Positions 20,640 to 32,177 of a stretch of DNA of 64,000 bases are shown piece by piece; position 1 is the first letter of the stretch, and every line of letters begins with the position of its first letter. The position numbers and the translations under genes are program-made. The stretch is from Suillus spraguei. Taxonomy: Eukaryota; Basidiomycota; Agaricomycetes; Boletales; Suillaceae. A model generated the notes under the pieces. It was not told where the DNA came from, made no database searches, and worked only from the letters and a program-made list of their open reading frames with translations. The DNA lies in contig JABCPU010000038.1 in NCBI GenBank assembly GCA_016800925.1, positions 186,001 through 250,000 of the forward strand. The letters run 5' to 3'.

Positions 20640-22728
20640 ACGCGGGTTACCCATACCCATGCAGATGCCTAACTGGAGGGGTGGAAGGTGTTAAAGTGGA
20701 CAAGGAGGTGGGTGAATTGTTGCTGGCACTAGTCACTGCTGCTGCAACGTTCTTTGGCTTTCTATTCTTAGAGAGACTTCCCCCTTTACCTTCCATCCCA
20801 CTGCCAATCTGGTAACAGTGTTCTTGATTGTGTGTCAACAAACGCAGTAATCCCATACACTCAGGGAGGGTTATCACAAGCCACCCCCTTGGGGTTGGCT
20901 TTGTGAATGCAGTGTAAAGATACAACCTAGCCTGGGCTGTAGATGAACCACTGCCTAAACTAGTATGTGTGGTCTTGTGCTCCATCTAGTCTGCTTCACT
21001 TGCAAAACAAGAGTGTTCAACCCTAAAGGGGGACACCTGTTAGTATAGTTAAATCCAAGTCAAACCAATGTGCGAATGTAGTGTCGTAGTCAGCAGTAAG
21101 TTGCTGCGGTCAGCGGTGATGCTGCCGGAACTAGCGTAGTAAGTAGCAGAACTAGCGTCATTGGTACAAAGTCAGTAACAGTAACGTTGAGCGAGCGATG
21201 GCGAGCGATAATATCAGCGGTAGTGGTAAGGTTGCGAGCGGTGCAAAGAAACAGCAAAGAAGGCTGCAGTACTTTCAGCGGTAAAGTAGCGGTGCATGGG
21301 AAGTTCAATAAAAATAGCAATCAAGAGTCCAGTGGTATGCCAGCAGTAACAGTGGAAGAGTGAGATCGATTAATGAGCGGTAACGAACTTTAAAGACTAA
21401 GTCTACTACTGGGTGGTTCCAGAGCTAGACACTAATCCTGACCTATAGTACATGCAATGGGGTAAAATCAGGTATTGTATTGTGCGGGGTACACAGTGCT
21501 TATATCCTAATTTGTATGTATTCAGAATGCTCTAGGCGAGATCAGTAGCACTCAAGTACAGTAACCACCATATGTAAACATAGCATGAGGCAGCTGCGGC
21601 ACGAGGCAACATGTAATAAGATTTGCTGTGGAATCAGTGATAACGAACATAAAACAAACAACACACCAAATGGAGCTATGCAGATGTGGCATGGGAGGAC
21701 ATCAGTACGTGGAATGTGGTGCGGCAATCGGTGTGGTGTGCAGTAAGCGTGGGATGCCACCGGAAGTGCTAAAGGGGTAAGACAGTCATGGACAAGTGGT
21801 AACTCCTATAGACGTGAGACGAGTGTCAAAAGATAGGGTTTTAAGCCTAGTGCCAATATGTTTGCTACAGCGGATCCCAGTCTTTGCATTGGTTGGTTTT
21901 GCCTCATGCATTCTGGGAAAGGATGTGGTGTTTGCATATTCAGAACCAGGTCCTGCCAGCACATGTTCTCCTTGGAGTCGACTGGCCTCTTCTGACAAGG
22001 AAGTAGTGACCGCCAAGTAAGTGAATTTAGTAACAGTGGGTGCAGATGATGATGTGGTGGTCGTCTGAGGAGTATTGGATGAGATATAGAGGTTCATAGT
22101 TATTCATTTGAAGATGATCCACTCAGGTGTTTGCGGAAGCCCTTGAAGTAAAAGGAATACAGTTTGTCCTCTGTGAACATGACACCCATCTCAACAAAAT
22201 GCCGTCTGGCATTTTCAAAAACGCTGAGGTAACGAGATACGTTATTAGTGTCTTCAAGTCTTTCGGCAATTAATTAATTTAGCGCAAAGTTCAAATTGAG
22301 AAGTGATATCGAGGTGACTGAAAATGAGATGCCAGTGCATTCCACTGATCCCTGGCAGTTGATGTCTCGTCGAGGAGGCCTTGGACGACTGGTGAGAGCT
22401 TTCTGCATATGATTCCCTTTACATCATTCTTGATCCAATCGATCATGTTCTGTTTCTCCGCGGCAGTGGGAGCTCCGGCAGTAGCTGGGACTGGCATAGT
22501 GGAGGCGAAAGCCGCAAAGTTATTGGGGTCTGTGCCAGAACTACAATGGTTCCACAACCCTTCACCTTGGAGGGCTAGAGCAACTAGGCGACGCCAGGCC
22601 GTATATTCATCTGCGCCTGCCAACTCGACGATATGGTCAAATTTTCCCATGTCATCAACGAAGACTTCTAAAAATTTAAATTGTTGGATGGCAGTTACTC
22701 CGTTGCAGTGAGCGTGTTGGAAATTCAT
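20640..22728 (-). pseudogene. Ty1/copia gag remnant, split by LTR2
   Basis: It opens MNFQHAHCNGVTAIQQFKFL at 22728 and has the copia gag core (EYTAWRRLVALALQGEGLW, DWIKNDVKGIICRKLSPVVQ, ARDQWNALASHF). Out-of-frame continuation to 22100 gives ARRHFVEMGVMFTEDKLYSFY. After the LTR2 insertion (20913-21869) the zinc-knuckle part resumes (CDN.., LTHNQEHCYQIGSGMEGKGG) and fades at about 20640. Protease, integrase and RT are gone. A 5' LTR and primer site lie directly upstream. Confidence 0.78.
20913..21869 (-). mobile_element. LTR2 copy 3, solo LTR inside copia gag
   Basis: 957 bp from TGTAAAGATACAACCT to CCAATATGTTTGCTACA, in the same orientation as copy 1. The flanks GCAG (20909-20912) and GCGG (21870-21873) agree at 3 of 4 positions, a worn 4-bp target duplication. 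It interrupts copia gag just before its zinc knuckle. Confidence 0.8.
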
Positions 22729-22769
22729 GAGCTTCTCAGACTCATAAATCTGGGCCTATTTAGAGCCCA

Positions 22770-22781
22770 GGGCTCATAACC
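22770..22781 (-). promoter_or_regulatory. Copia primer-binding site for an internal tRNA-iMet fragment
   Basis: The minus strand reads GGTTATGAGCCC directly after the LTR end CA. Its complement GGGCTCATAACC is the anticodon stem-loop of initiator tRNA-Met (anticodon CAT). Known copia and Ty5 elements prime from a half-tRNA at this anticodon region. It lies 41 bp before the gag ATG. Confidence 0.7.
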
Positions 22782-23115
22782 TGATGGAGCCTAGAGATAG
22801 CTCAGCGAGTGTAATAGAACAACGCTAATAATATTGGGTACCTAGAAATAGCTAGGTACTATGAGTGAGTTACAAGATTAACGTACAGCGAGAGATTGCA
22901 AGATACGCACCTCAGCGAGTGTAATAGGACATCGCTGAGGTGTGGGAAAGCTGCACAAGTGAACAAAACTATCAATGGAGGATCTGTGGCTGAGTGGCGA
23001 AGCTGCTAAACTATACAGTTCCAAGAAGAACATATGACTAATAACTAGTACGTCAACAATTATGACAGATATTATATGTATTTTAGAGTAGATAAAGCTT
23101 TGTATCATTTTATCA
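22782..23115 (-). mobile_element. 5' LTR of the copia remnant (putative)
   Basis: 334 bp bounded by TGATGGAGCC and TTTTATCA (short inverted ends TGAT/ATCA), directly abutting the primer site. It contains two copies of CAGCGAGTGTAATAG(G/A)AC. The outer end is inferred from the short inverted repeat only; the 3' LTR is missing, so it cannot be checked within the window. Confidence 0.5.
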
Positions 23116-23139
23116 TTTTCGGGTCAGTTACCTGATGCT

Positions 23140-23156
23140 CCCCCCCCCCCCCCCCC
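23140..23156. repeat. Homopolymer of 17 C
   Basis: An uninterrupted run of C preceded by GCT. The length may be a sequencing or assembly estimate. The rest of 23116-23489 contains nothing recognised. Confidence 0.9.
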
Positions 23157-23489
23157 ACACTGATTTCTTAACTCAAACTTGAACTTGAAGCTCACTCTTG
23201 TCTTCAATGTCTCGCATCTATCATGGTTCTTGCTAAAGCGTACCCCACGCAAGGAACCACTGGCTTCGCGAAACGTTCCAGTGAGTATCCATAACTCATC
23301 ACCATGGAGGCTGATAAACGTAACCTGCTGCTAGATGTGGGGAAGCGCAAATCACACAGAAACTCAACAAAGGAATAAGACCTCCATAGCCTATTTTATG
23401 AACCGTACGTAGTATGTACAACCTTCAACAAATCCGTATGCTGCTCTACGTCTGCAAAACTATCCTTCGTATACTTTGGTAATTCCACA

Positions 23490-24981
23490 TTAGTTGGTGA
23501 CGGCATCAGTGAATGAGGTTTGGGCAAAACCGACCCGGGAGTTGGTGGTATCGAGCACAGTGTAGAAGCGCTGTATGAATACGTAGCCATTGATGAAGTC
23601 AAGCCCTTTGCCACTGGGCGCGCCAAGATCACAAACGATGAGATATATGGAGCCCTCCTTACCACCAATATTGGTGTTGAGAGAGCGAGGCCAGATTTGG
23701 CCGTTTGGGGTGAGACTGACTGTTTGCTGTGAAAAATGGTGAACAATGGGTGTGAGAGCTGACAGAATTTCCATACCTTGTCAATATTGAAATCCAGGTT
23801 CTTCAGAGCACCGTACTGGTCAGAGGTAACCATGAGAAGTGTAGTCGACGGATCCACAGTAGCACCGGTTTCAGTTCGGTACACTTCGTAGGCATCTATT
23901 GAACGCTAATTAGACCATTATCACTCGCTGTACTCTAGTAGATACACACCGGTGGCAAGAAGAAGAAAGGTGGTGCCAGAATCGACGACACCAGCAGTGG
24001 ATGATAAGATTGTTTTGGATCCATATGTGATGGCCTGATTGAAACCCCAATAGGCCGATGCAGGGTTGGTTTCGGTGATAGGACTGAAATAAAACATTTA
24101 TTAACAGTCTGAATCGATCTAGGAACTGAGGTATCTTACGTGTATACAATGTCACCCTTGCACTTGGAAGGGTCAGCTCCACCAAAGGTGAGTTCTCCAC
24201 CGGAGTCTAACCGTGAAGGACCGACCTCGGGCTGGAAAAAGATACCAACAACGTCCGCAGGAATATTGCCTTGGGAATACAGATTGTCAGTGACAGTCGG
24301 AATCGTCTCCATATTCAAATCTTTATTTTTCAGGGTGCCGCGTGTCAAGAGTACAGGCCCGATGCCAAGGATACCGTCAACATTACTAAAGCCAGCTGAT
24401 TTAGAAGCAACACCGAACGACTGCGGGATGATGGTGAACCCAGGACTGAGAGTGAGGGTGTCGAGGTACTCGGTTCCTATAGATAATCGTAGGTATTTTC
24501 AACTTATGATATCATTGTATGTCGCACCAGAAAAGTAACCAGAACCGTAGCCGACGCTCACAGGTTGTTCAATGTTGATGGCGCTGCCTGTTGGCACGTA
24601 CGGAGTAGAGGAACCAATCCATGTGTTCGAGCTACCGCTGTCGACCAACAAGGTGTCTTCAATAATATATCAGCAGCCGTATGGTTTCTCAGTATTGAAC
24701 TTACAGTATGTAGGGGGTTTTCCAATGCCAACTGATACGGTGTAAATCATATAATCGTTTGTCAAAGGAGTATTAAAAAAACGTTGTCCGCGCATGCTGG
24801 GATCCCTAAGGGCGTTCGCGCGAGCTTTATCGCGCGCCAAGATGTGATTAGTAGTACTATCGGAGAACTGTAGCCTCCTGGCCATGGGGATGGTGACAGG
24901 GGATTTGCTAGCTTTAACGGGCGATCCCGTGATTGACAAAACTAGGTGGAGTAGGGTTAATAAGGATGCAGAGGAAAACAT
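23490..24981 (-). CDS. Secreted A1-family aspartic protease (polyporopepsin-like)
   Basis: The gene has six exons on the minus strand, joined by GT..AG introns of about 47-67 bp. Exon 1 gives a signal peptide (MFSSASLLTLLHLVLSITGS) and a propeptide (MARRLQFSDSTTNHILARDKARANAL). The first catalytic site is VDSGSSNTW, reached after an intron inside the codon for the Tyr of PPTY. The second is VVDSGTTFLLLATG near 23960-24000. The protein ends with GYVFIQRFYTVLDTTNSRVGFA and stops at 23490. Both DSG triads look intact. It is a close paralogue of the gene at 60195. Such enzymes cleave proteins outside the cell at acidic pH. A TATATAA box is about 45 bp before the ATG. No disabling change was seen. 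Confidence 0.88.
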
Positions 24982-25547
24982 GGCCTGCTGGAAAGTAATG
25001 GTGTCATACTCAGTAGCCCATTATCATTATATATGTGCTAGCGGATGGGATCATCGGCATGGGCACCTTACTAGCCACGAGTCAACTCGGAAAAGGATGA
25101 GACAGTTGCGATCTGCGTCATCAAGAATGCGAGGATTATGTGGCAAGAGACGGTTTGCTTTTGACACCCGGTGCCAGGGATGTACAATTCGCCTGTTTAC
25201 CCACGTCCAGACTGGCCTCACGTTCATTAGGGGAGTTCAAAGTTGAATTTGGAGGCCGATTTGGATGTGATTCGGACGTGGATTTGGACTTGGATTTGGA
25301 CGCTTCAAAGCACCGAAATCCGCGCAAATTCCTAATTTGGGTTTTGGTGCCTTTTAAGGCATTTCAGAACGTTCGCGTCAGTGCCAAGGTTAGTGTGGCA
25401 AGCATTGCTAAGGAGAGTGGACACACAAAATAAATGAAAGCAAAAACTGATCATGTGTGTGTGGGTTGGCGGCAAAGTGTATGGTTACTGGTCACCAGTC
25501 TACTTATTCACTACTATCCATACAACTTCCCTTCGTCGCTCATCACC

Positions 25548-25696
25548 ATGTTCAAAGTTTCAAACGAGTCGAAAAGAAGCGCAAAAAGTTTGAAGAAGAG
25601 GCAGAACTAGGAATTGATGAAAGAATCCATGGGGTTCAACGACACCGATTCGGACGAATCTGCATCAGACCCAGACTCTAGCTCCGACTGTGTGTA
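25548..25696 (+). pseudogene. 5' stub of the basic-protein gene (duplicate of 26324)
   Basis: It copies the first ~45 codons of the gene at 26324. A change near codon 4 shifts the frame (ATGTTCAAAGTTTCAAACGAG), and the copy ends soon after TCAGACCCAGACTC. It arises from the local duplication described at 24922-26474. Confidence 0.75.
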
Positions 25697-25740
25697 GATG
25701 TCATCGCTTATATTAGTTGTCTGAGCCCTGCTGTATACTT

Positions 25741-25800
25741 CGATCCCGTGATTGACAAAACTAGGAGGAGTAGGGTTAACAAGGATGCAGAGGAGAACAT
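25741..25800 (-). pseudogene. Protease signal-peptide stub (duplicate of 24981)
   Basis: Minus-strand ATG at 25800 begins a 20-codon copy of the protease signal peptide (MFSSASLLTLLLLVLSITGS). The similarity stops at the duplication edge and no mature protease follows. Confidence 0.78.
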
Positions 25801-26323
25801 GGCCTGCTGGAAAGTAATGATATCATACTCAGTGGCCCATTGTCATGATATGTGCCAGCGGATGGGATCATCGGCATGGGCACCTTACTAGCCACGAGTC
25901 AACTGAAAAAAAGCGATGAGGTAGTTGCGATCTGCGTCATCAAGCCAAGGATTCATAAAATGTGGCAAGAGACGGTTTGCTTTTGATACCAGGTGGCAGG
26001 GATGTACAATTCCCCTGTTTACCCACGTCCATTGACTGGCCTCACGTTCATTTCTGCAGGGATGTTGACCAATTATGAATACACCTTGGAGCCAAGTGGC
26101 ATAACGTTCGCGTCACTGCCAAGGTTAGTGTGGCAAGCATCGCTAAGGAGCACGAAATAAATAAAACCAAACACTGATCGGACATTGAAAATGTCTGCGG
26201 CTTAGTCGAAGTGTAACCAAACATGCACGAAATGGTTATTCAAGTTTATTCACTAGACTTGTGGCCTGGTCACCACTCTCCTTGTTCACTGCTATCCATT
26301 CATCTTCCCTTCGTCTCATCACT

Positions 26324-27462
26324 ATGTTCAAACGAATCGAAAAGAAACGCAAAAAGTTAGAAGAAGAGGAAGAACTGGGAATTGATGAAGATATGAAAGA
26401 ATTCATGGGGTTCGACGACACCGATTCGGACGAATCTGCATCAGACTCAGACCGTAGCTCTGACGACCACTCAGACGCAGACCAGTTGCAATCAGGCGAA
26501 GAGGACCTGGAGGAAGCTGGTGATGAGAGTCTAGAAGAAATGGAGGATGATGAAGAACCGCCCATCTCGATATCAGAAGCATTAAGGGACCCCATCTATG
26601 TCGTGTCGCTCGACCCAGATATCCGAGCTTGTATATTATGCAAAGGCAAGATCATCAAGAGCACTCAAATGTCCACAGTCCACAAAGCATCTATTGTACG
26701 TCCCTTTCTCTGAACGTGCAACTGAAAAAAGACGGAAGTTCAGGCTCATACACGACGTTTCGAGCGTTTCAAAACCTCAGCGGCGAAATGTGACCCGCAG
26801 AGTGACGCCTGGCCAATTGCAAGGACGGTACAAAAGGAGGCGTCAAATCCTACTGCCACTCAAAATCAAGAGGGTGGCATGTCGAAGCGTGCTCTCAAAA
26901 GAGTGGGTGGTATTTCACACCATTTTTTGGGCGGGGTTTCTCAACACTATATTTTCAGTCAGCAAAGCAAGCATCAATAAAAGAGAAACGAACACTCCAT
27001 AATGAGCTTCGTGCCAAAGCAAAGGCAAAAAAGACTGCCAGTAAAACTTCACTATCTCAGGACGTAGCAGGGAAGGAGTCACCAGCTAGCAAGGCGCTTG
27101 TGGAGCAGAAGTCACAAAAGGGTGGAGCTACGACCGCCGACAAAAAATTGGTGAAGAAAGGGAAGCAGACGGCTGGTGTCAAAGTTCACCCCATAGAAAA
27201 CTCCGACGTACCGCTCGGCAACAAAGGGACGGTGAAGAAAGGAGGACGGAAGTCCCCGGGTTCTAAGCTTCAAACGGTAGAAAAATTGGATGCAGCGCCC
27301 CCAGAGCCATTGGAGCCTCAAAAGAAGAAGCGCAAAGTGCAAAAGGACCATGTCGTGACCCTCTCTGCTTCACCGCGATCTCCAAAACGGCCGCAGGAGA
27401 AACCGTTCAGAAAATTGAAGGCGCCTCGTGGAAACGAACGGACAAGAGCTAAGGCTACTTGA
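26324..27462 (+). CDS. Basic nuclear/nucleolar-like protein with a C2H2 finger
   Basis: Three exons. Exon 1 starts MFKRIEKKRKKLEEEEELG, continues with an Asp/Ser/Glu-rich acidic stretch and SEALRDPIYVVSLDPDIRACILC. Exon 2 starts AHTRRFERF and exon 3 SAKQASIKEKRTLHNEL. The introns are about 50-56 bp with GT..AG ends. Joining exons 1 and 2 gives C-X2-C-X13-H-X5-H (CILC...HKASIAH), a zinc finger split by the intron. The C terminus is Lys-rich with several KKK/RK nuclear-signal-like clusters. I chose 26324 over an upstream in-frame ATG at 26261 because the duplicate at 25548 preserves this start. The family is known to me only as a conserved basidiomycete protein. A nuclear or ribosome-biogenesis role is inference. 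Confidence 0.72.
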
Positions 27463-27583
27463 GTAGGTCAGTAGTGTGTACCGATCAGTCTATGTCATGA
27501 TGATTCCGTTAGATATGCATAGAAAACTGCGAGATAAATAAGTAAAGGAACACAGTCCCAGTCGTAAAGGTATATTGCATGAT

Positions 27584-29349
27584 CTACAACAGCGACTGCA
27601 AAACTCTGTCAGTCATTGCAATGACCTAGAGGGATTCTTTCAGCGACGTCGATACTGCTGTCACAAACACGTACCTGGTGAATATTAGGTCTGTCTTTAG
27701 GATTAATTTTCAGCATAGAATCAATCAAGTCCTTCAACCCTTGTGAATATGCCGAGTTCGGGTGCTTATACTGAGCGTTCAGCACAGCCATTGCAATCGA
27801 GCCACCTTGCTCCGTCGTTTGAATGTTTTCAAATGGCGAGTGTGAGTATGCTAGAGCGAAGAGTGTGCATCCGAGTGACTACGAAGAGTTAAAGAATGCG
27901 TGAGCGTGGACGGGAATCCTTACCCATATATCAACTTTCTCGTCAAGAGCGATGCCCGTCTTCACGTCGAAAAGTTCTGGAGCGCGGTATGCCATGGTGC
28001 TTTGCTCCGCAGCAATATCCTGTGAGATGAATATGAGGTGAGATGAATATGAGATGAAATACAGTAAATAGAGTTGCAGATACCTGCTGCAGCAGAGCCA
28101 CCGATCGACTATCTATCCTTATCCTTGCTTTTACAGTACTCCCGAAATCCATCAGTATGGGCGTGACCCCATCGTCCGCGATCATGATGTTCCTGTAACG
28201 AAAATGAGAAAGGTGCGATAACATCGGATCAACAATATTTCTACCCAGGTTTCAAGTCCCGGTGAGCGTATGGAATATGTTCGCTCTTTCCCGGCCGAAC
28301 ATTACCATTTTGAGCGGTTTGAATTGCAGATACTTCCTCGTCACCGTCGAATATCACGTCCTCATCCCCCCCAACACGGTGTTTTGTCATCAGGGGCATG
28401 TTAATAGACTTGTCGTAAGAGTAACCACCCTCAGTATCGCCCTCTGGTTGCGGGAAAAGTTCATCCTCTCCGTCGGAGTGGTTCTCCTCCACGTGTGAAG
28501 ATGAAATTGATGAAGATGGTTGAGGTTGAGCAGAAGAAGAGCCAGTAGTTGTGTGGTAATCATGCATCGCACGCACCGCCTCGCATGTCCCCTTGAACAG
28601 TCGAATCATATCTTGCTCAGGGAAGTGCTTCCCGTTCACAACGTTGAGGTTGATAGCATCTTGAAGGTTCCCGCGCTTTATCCCAAAGAGTCCACGGATA
28701 CTCCATAGCAAAACACGCCATAAAAACATACCTGATACAACGGCAAGAAGAGGTATACAATCTTGCCTTCACCTTCGGGATCTTGGACGACAGCAGAGTC
28801 CTGTGCAGTTATTCAGGAGCTACATGAAGATTATCCGTTATCACCCACAAGTATCCGAATGATATTTCGATGTCTGAGGGCATACTTGAGACAGCAATAC
28901 AACCATATTTAGCTTGACTTACTTGAAGCGTCTGTATGCCTCTACCTCCCGCATAGCCTCCTTTACGCCCTCCGATCCAGTAGGACATCTAATTTTTTTG
29001 AGAGCGAATTGTCGCTACATGTACACCAACTATATATGAGATACTGTAAGGAACAAACTCAGGAGATCACGCACCCCACTAGTTTCGTCTTGTGCAAGAT
29101 ACACAAAGGAGAATCCACCCTCGCCAAGGACTTTTATAATATTAACTGAGATCATAAAACCTACATTAGCAAATCTGCTAGGTACAAACGAACATTCCAG
29201 GTTCGTTGAAAAGGGTATGACTGACACGTTCGGCCATTAATTTTTACTTTGGCTGATTGCTGACAGAGACACGAGGAGAGGGCCCAGATAGCATCTTTTG
29301 CTTGATCCTTGAGACTGTCGAGGACGTGAACAACCTGGGAGAAAGCCAT
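27584..29349 (-). CDS. Ser/Thr protein kinase, STK16/Env7 type
   Basis: A multi-exon minus-strand gene. It has a short N terminus with SSCLCQQ, then the glycine loop VLGEGGFSFVYLAQDE. The middle holds NLQDAINLNVVNGKHF and a long Ser/Asp-rich insert. The catalytic loop is HRDLKPGNIMI, with DFGST in place of DFG-S/T, AYRAPELFDV and DIWSLGCTLFALAYS. The C terminus is DRPNIHQ, joined by a final intron to VIAMTDRVLQSLL and the stop at 27584. The order and wording (GEGGFSFVYL, MAYRAPELF) match STK16/MPSK1 and yeast Env7, membrane-bound kinases of the Golgi/vacuole. The CxC pair near residue 27 fits the palmitoylation site known in that family. An alternative start lies 10 codons upstream at 29379. 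Confidence 0.85.
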
Positions 29350-29379
29350 AAAAGCAGAGGTAGGAGAAGAGTTCACCAA

Positions 29380-30808
29380 GAACAGTGACTGTCACTGCGG
29401 TTCACAACGGTAAAGAGACACAGCCACAGGTGTCCGTCATGCGCCTGGTCTAAAATAGAAATTCCAATTGAAGCGCATTCGAAAAGTTTGTGCGACTGCG
29501 TTTAACTTATAATTTCGTGTGCAAAGTCAGTGAATGCAAGATGTTTTACAGTGAAACTTAAGCTAGTAGCCGGGTGATGGAGAGCACTGCGTTCCCGTAG
29601 TTGTCGGGGACCATCACAAGACGTGTCGAAGGAAATGAATTACCTGAGCGCTGAGCGCCAAACATTTTTCGAAATAGACTTCAAGCATTAATGGTATGTC
29701 AGGTTCGAGACAACCACTAAAACTTCTTTTAGACGGGCCCCGACCGTGAGCGGTACATCCACAATCCTTCCCGCTCCTTCCTGTCCGGACTCATCCACAA
29801 ATTTCTTCAGTTGATTGGATTGTAAAACTCAATTAAAATTCAGTAGGCGCCATATGAGGTGGCCATTACGGTAGTAGTACAAGATCATCATGGCTAGCTG
29901 CCAGAGCGTTCTGGATTTGGGTCATTGTTATTTACTGTCATAGTAGGGTAACTTGCCAACTGATTATCGCTCAAACGTTAATTTTACAGGATCGCACGTA
30001 ACCAATTTACCGGGATGACATATCTGTCTGCGGATGAGCTACGCCCTGCAGTCGATTCTCGATTCCTGCCATTAGAAGCGTACTATGATGGCGTCTAGTA
30101 CTACACAAATTGCAAGTGCTTTAATCTGCACTTAGGATGGTGATCAATCCACCACCACCTTGCCACCACACCTATAATGCGTGTGCGATTAGAAACTTGG
30201 CATCGTGCAGTGTTCAAAGGCACTGGTACTCTTGCCTGCAGCCTGAATGAGCTTGCTTGGCTTTGGTCGCAACTCCAAAATCCCAAGATCCCCGTCGTTC
30301 TCCGAGCTCCGCACCTGACAAATTAACCCAATTATTACCTCATGAGGGAGCATGGCGGAGCTTGCTTTCTTTTCTTGGTCCAGTTTTTCTCTTTAACTTC
30401 AAAGCAAACATATGTGCAGGTCAAAGCATTCGAAAAAAAAGTATCTCATGATTTCGGTTGCCAATGCTCATGTGGGTTGCCATTCCTACAACTTGCCGAC
30501 CTCGGGTGGCAGTCACAGCATCTCCAGTGGAAGATATCATAAAGACGCCACTCTACCACCCGATGAGTTACAAAGATGTCAACCCAGACCACCATTCCCT
30601 TTGGATGTTATCCGCAAATTCCACAGTATTGTCATATACAAACAGCGCGCCATTGTCAAGTTCCTGTGGATGCTCGTGGACTTGGCAATGCTAGTGGATG
30701 TGTGGACGTAGCGCTTTGAACACAGGTACTATAAAACGCCTCTACAGATGCCAAGGACAGGTAAGTTATCATCGTCGTCCAAATTATCTGTCTCATCCAA
30801 GTAAAACC
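29380..30808. other. Intergenic, no gene recognised
   Basis: Frames in this stretch are short and lack recognisable motifs or good splice-joined continuity. It probably contains the promoters of the kinase (leftward) and of the gene at 30809. A plus-strand frame at about 30412-30711 is open but not convincing. Confidence 0.5.
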
Positions 30809-32010
30809 ATGACCTACCAGTACCCTTTCGCACGTTCTGACGCTAGGCAAATTTCCCAACCATCGTCGTACTCAACACTTTCCGGTGCACTTGACCCTGC
30901 ACCAGCTCAGTCGATGTATTATCCCGTTCGGCCAAATGCCACCCCCGATGATGTAAGACTGTGCTTATAGTTTTGTCATCATACTGACATCTGCATAATT
31001 ACGATTTGTAGGGAATACCAATCTCCCAGTATTTACGTGCTCAGACATCGGTCAACCCGGACCTATCAGGTGCTCTCGGCCCTGCACCACATCAATATGC
31101 TCGATTACAAGCCTCGGTGTATGCTGTACGTGATGCGTTCTTGTAGTACCTGACCATTGATTGACGTGTTGTGAATTTGTAGGGGGCACCCATCTCCTCA
31201 TATTCAGCTGTCCCACATACGTTAAGTGGCAGTTACGACAGGTCATCTGTAAGTGCACGTAAAACACTTGCCGTTATCACTTTCTAATTCCCGAAGTCCG
31301 CTTACCCATACCCCGAGAGGAATGTTTTACATCCTGCCAAATATACTACCAATATGCCGGCCGCTGTGTCTCAAAAGGTGTACAAGACCGTCATTCCTTC
31401 AGAATTCCATCAGCTGCCGCAGCACATTGTACTCGAAAAAAGCGCGGGTCCCTCTTCGTGGAGTAGGATTGGATGCCAACATGCTGCCATCAAGTTTAAC
31501 AGGAAGGGTGGAGGGACGCCGTTCCGTGTTGACGAGCTGATTGAGCTCGAGGATAGGCCGCAGGTGGAAGGAGGTCATGATCATGTGTTTAGTGGCAATG
31601 GAGAGAGGTTTATCAAGGTCTTGATTACGGTAAGTTGAAATACCGGACCATTGTTGCGGCAATCTGATGTTCTTCCGTTGCAGTGGCCTGGATACAGTCA
31701 ATTTCCCGTAGAAAGACGGATCTGTACCGAGAATGGAACTCTCAAGAGGGAGAAGTTGCTCAAGTTGTTGGCAAAGTATGTCGAGGAGCTTGTACACGAC
31801 ATCCACGTACGTCCAGGTGTACTCACCTTTTTTGTTGAAACTTATCAGCTTGTGCAGCGCAAATCGATACACGTGGAAAAAGGATACGAGAGATACGAGC
31901 TTGCATGGAGGCCACGCGGTGTGCCCAGCATCTGGAGGGACTGTTTGATCACTAGTCTTGTGCACATGTCGGGATCCAACTGGCAGGTAGAACTTCATGT
32001 GAGGGCCTGA
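30809..32010 (+). CDS. Orphan fungal protein with repetitive N terminus
   Basis: Six exons joined by GT..AG introns (e.g. 30953-31011). The N-terminal half has three related modules, each about an exon long, around (G/A)IPISQYLRAQ / GALDPAPAQ / GAPISSYSAV with Tyr, Pro and Ser. A folded C-terminal part follows: VIPSEFHQLPQHIVLEKS, TPFRVDELIELEDRPQV, VLITWPGYSQFPVERRI, ELAWRPRGVPSIW, and the end NWQVELHV. The WPGY and ELAWRPR phrases suggest a conserved domain, but I cannot name it. It ends convergently with VPS51, leaving about 170 bp between the stops. Confidence 0.68.
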
Positions 32011-32177
32011 GGGGGACAACGAGCTGGACTTGCGTATCATTATTCCATATAGTTATATTGTGGTGGAGCAAGCCTGGAGCTTGCGGGTATGCTGTATAAA
32101 TAAAACACTCCTTTGTTACGCCATGTATATTTGGATGGTTTGAGGGTTCGCATCCTCGATGGCCGCGGAGACACTCA

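Larger units (their letters stand above)
24922..26474. repeat. Tandem duplication of a divergent promoter segment
   Basis: Unit 1 (24922-about 25696) and unit 2 (25741-about 26474) both run from the protease signal-peptide codons (CGATCCCGTGATTGACAAAA), through the shared protease promoter, into the first codons of the rightward gene (ATG TTC AAA). The unit 1 copy of the rightward gene and the unit 2 copy of the protease are dead stubs, so each functional gene uses the opposite unit. Unit 1 also contains an inserted GAATTTGGAGGCCGATTTGG-type element at about 25227-25360 that unit 2 and the left-edge copy lack. Confidence 0.82.

Noticed and set aside
21786..22020. Plus-strand frame starting MVTPIDVRRVSKDRVLSL
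   Set aside because: Begins inside LTR2 copy 3 and runs into copia gag on the wrong strand.
26236..26595. Minus-strand Ser-rich 119-aa frame
   Set aside because: Mirror of the acidic Asp/Ser/Glu exon of the gene at 26324.
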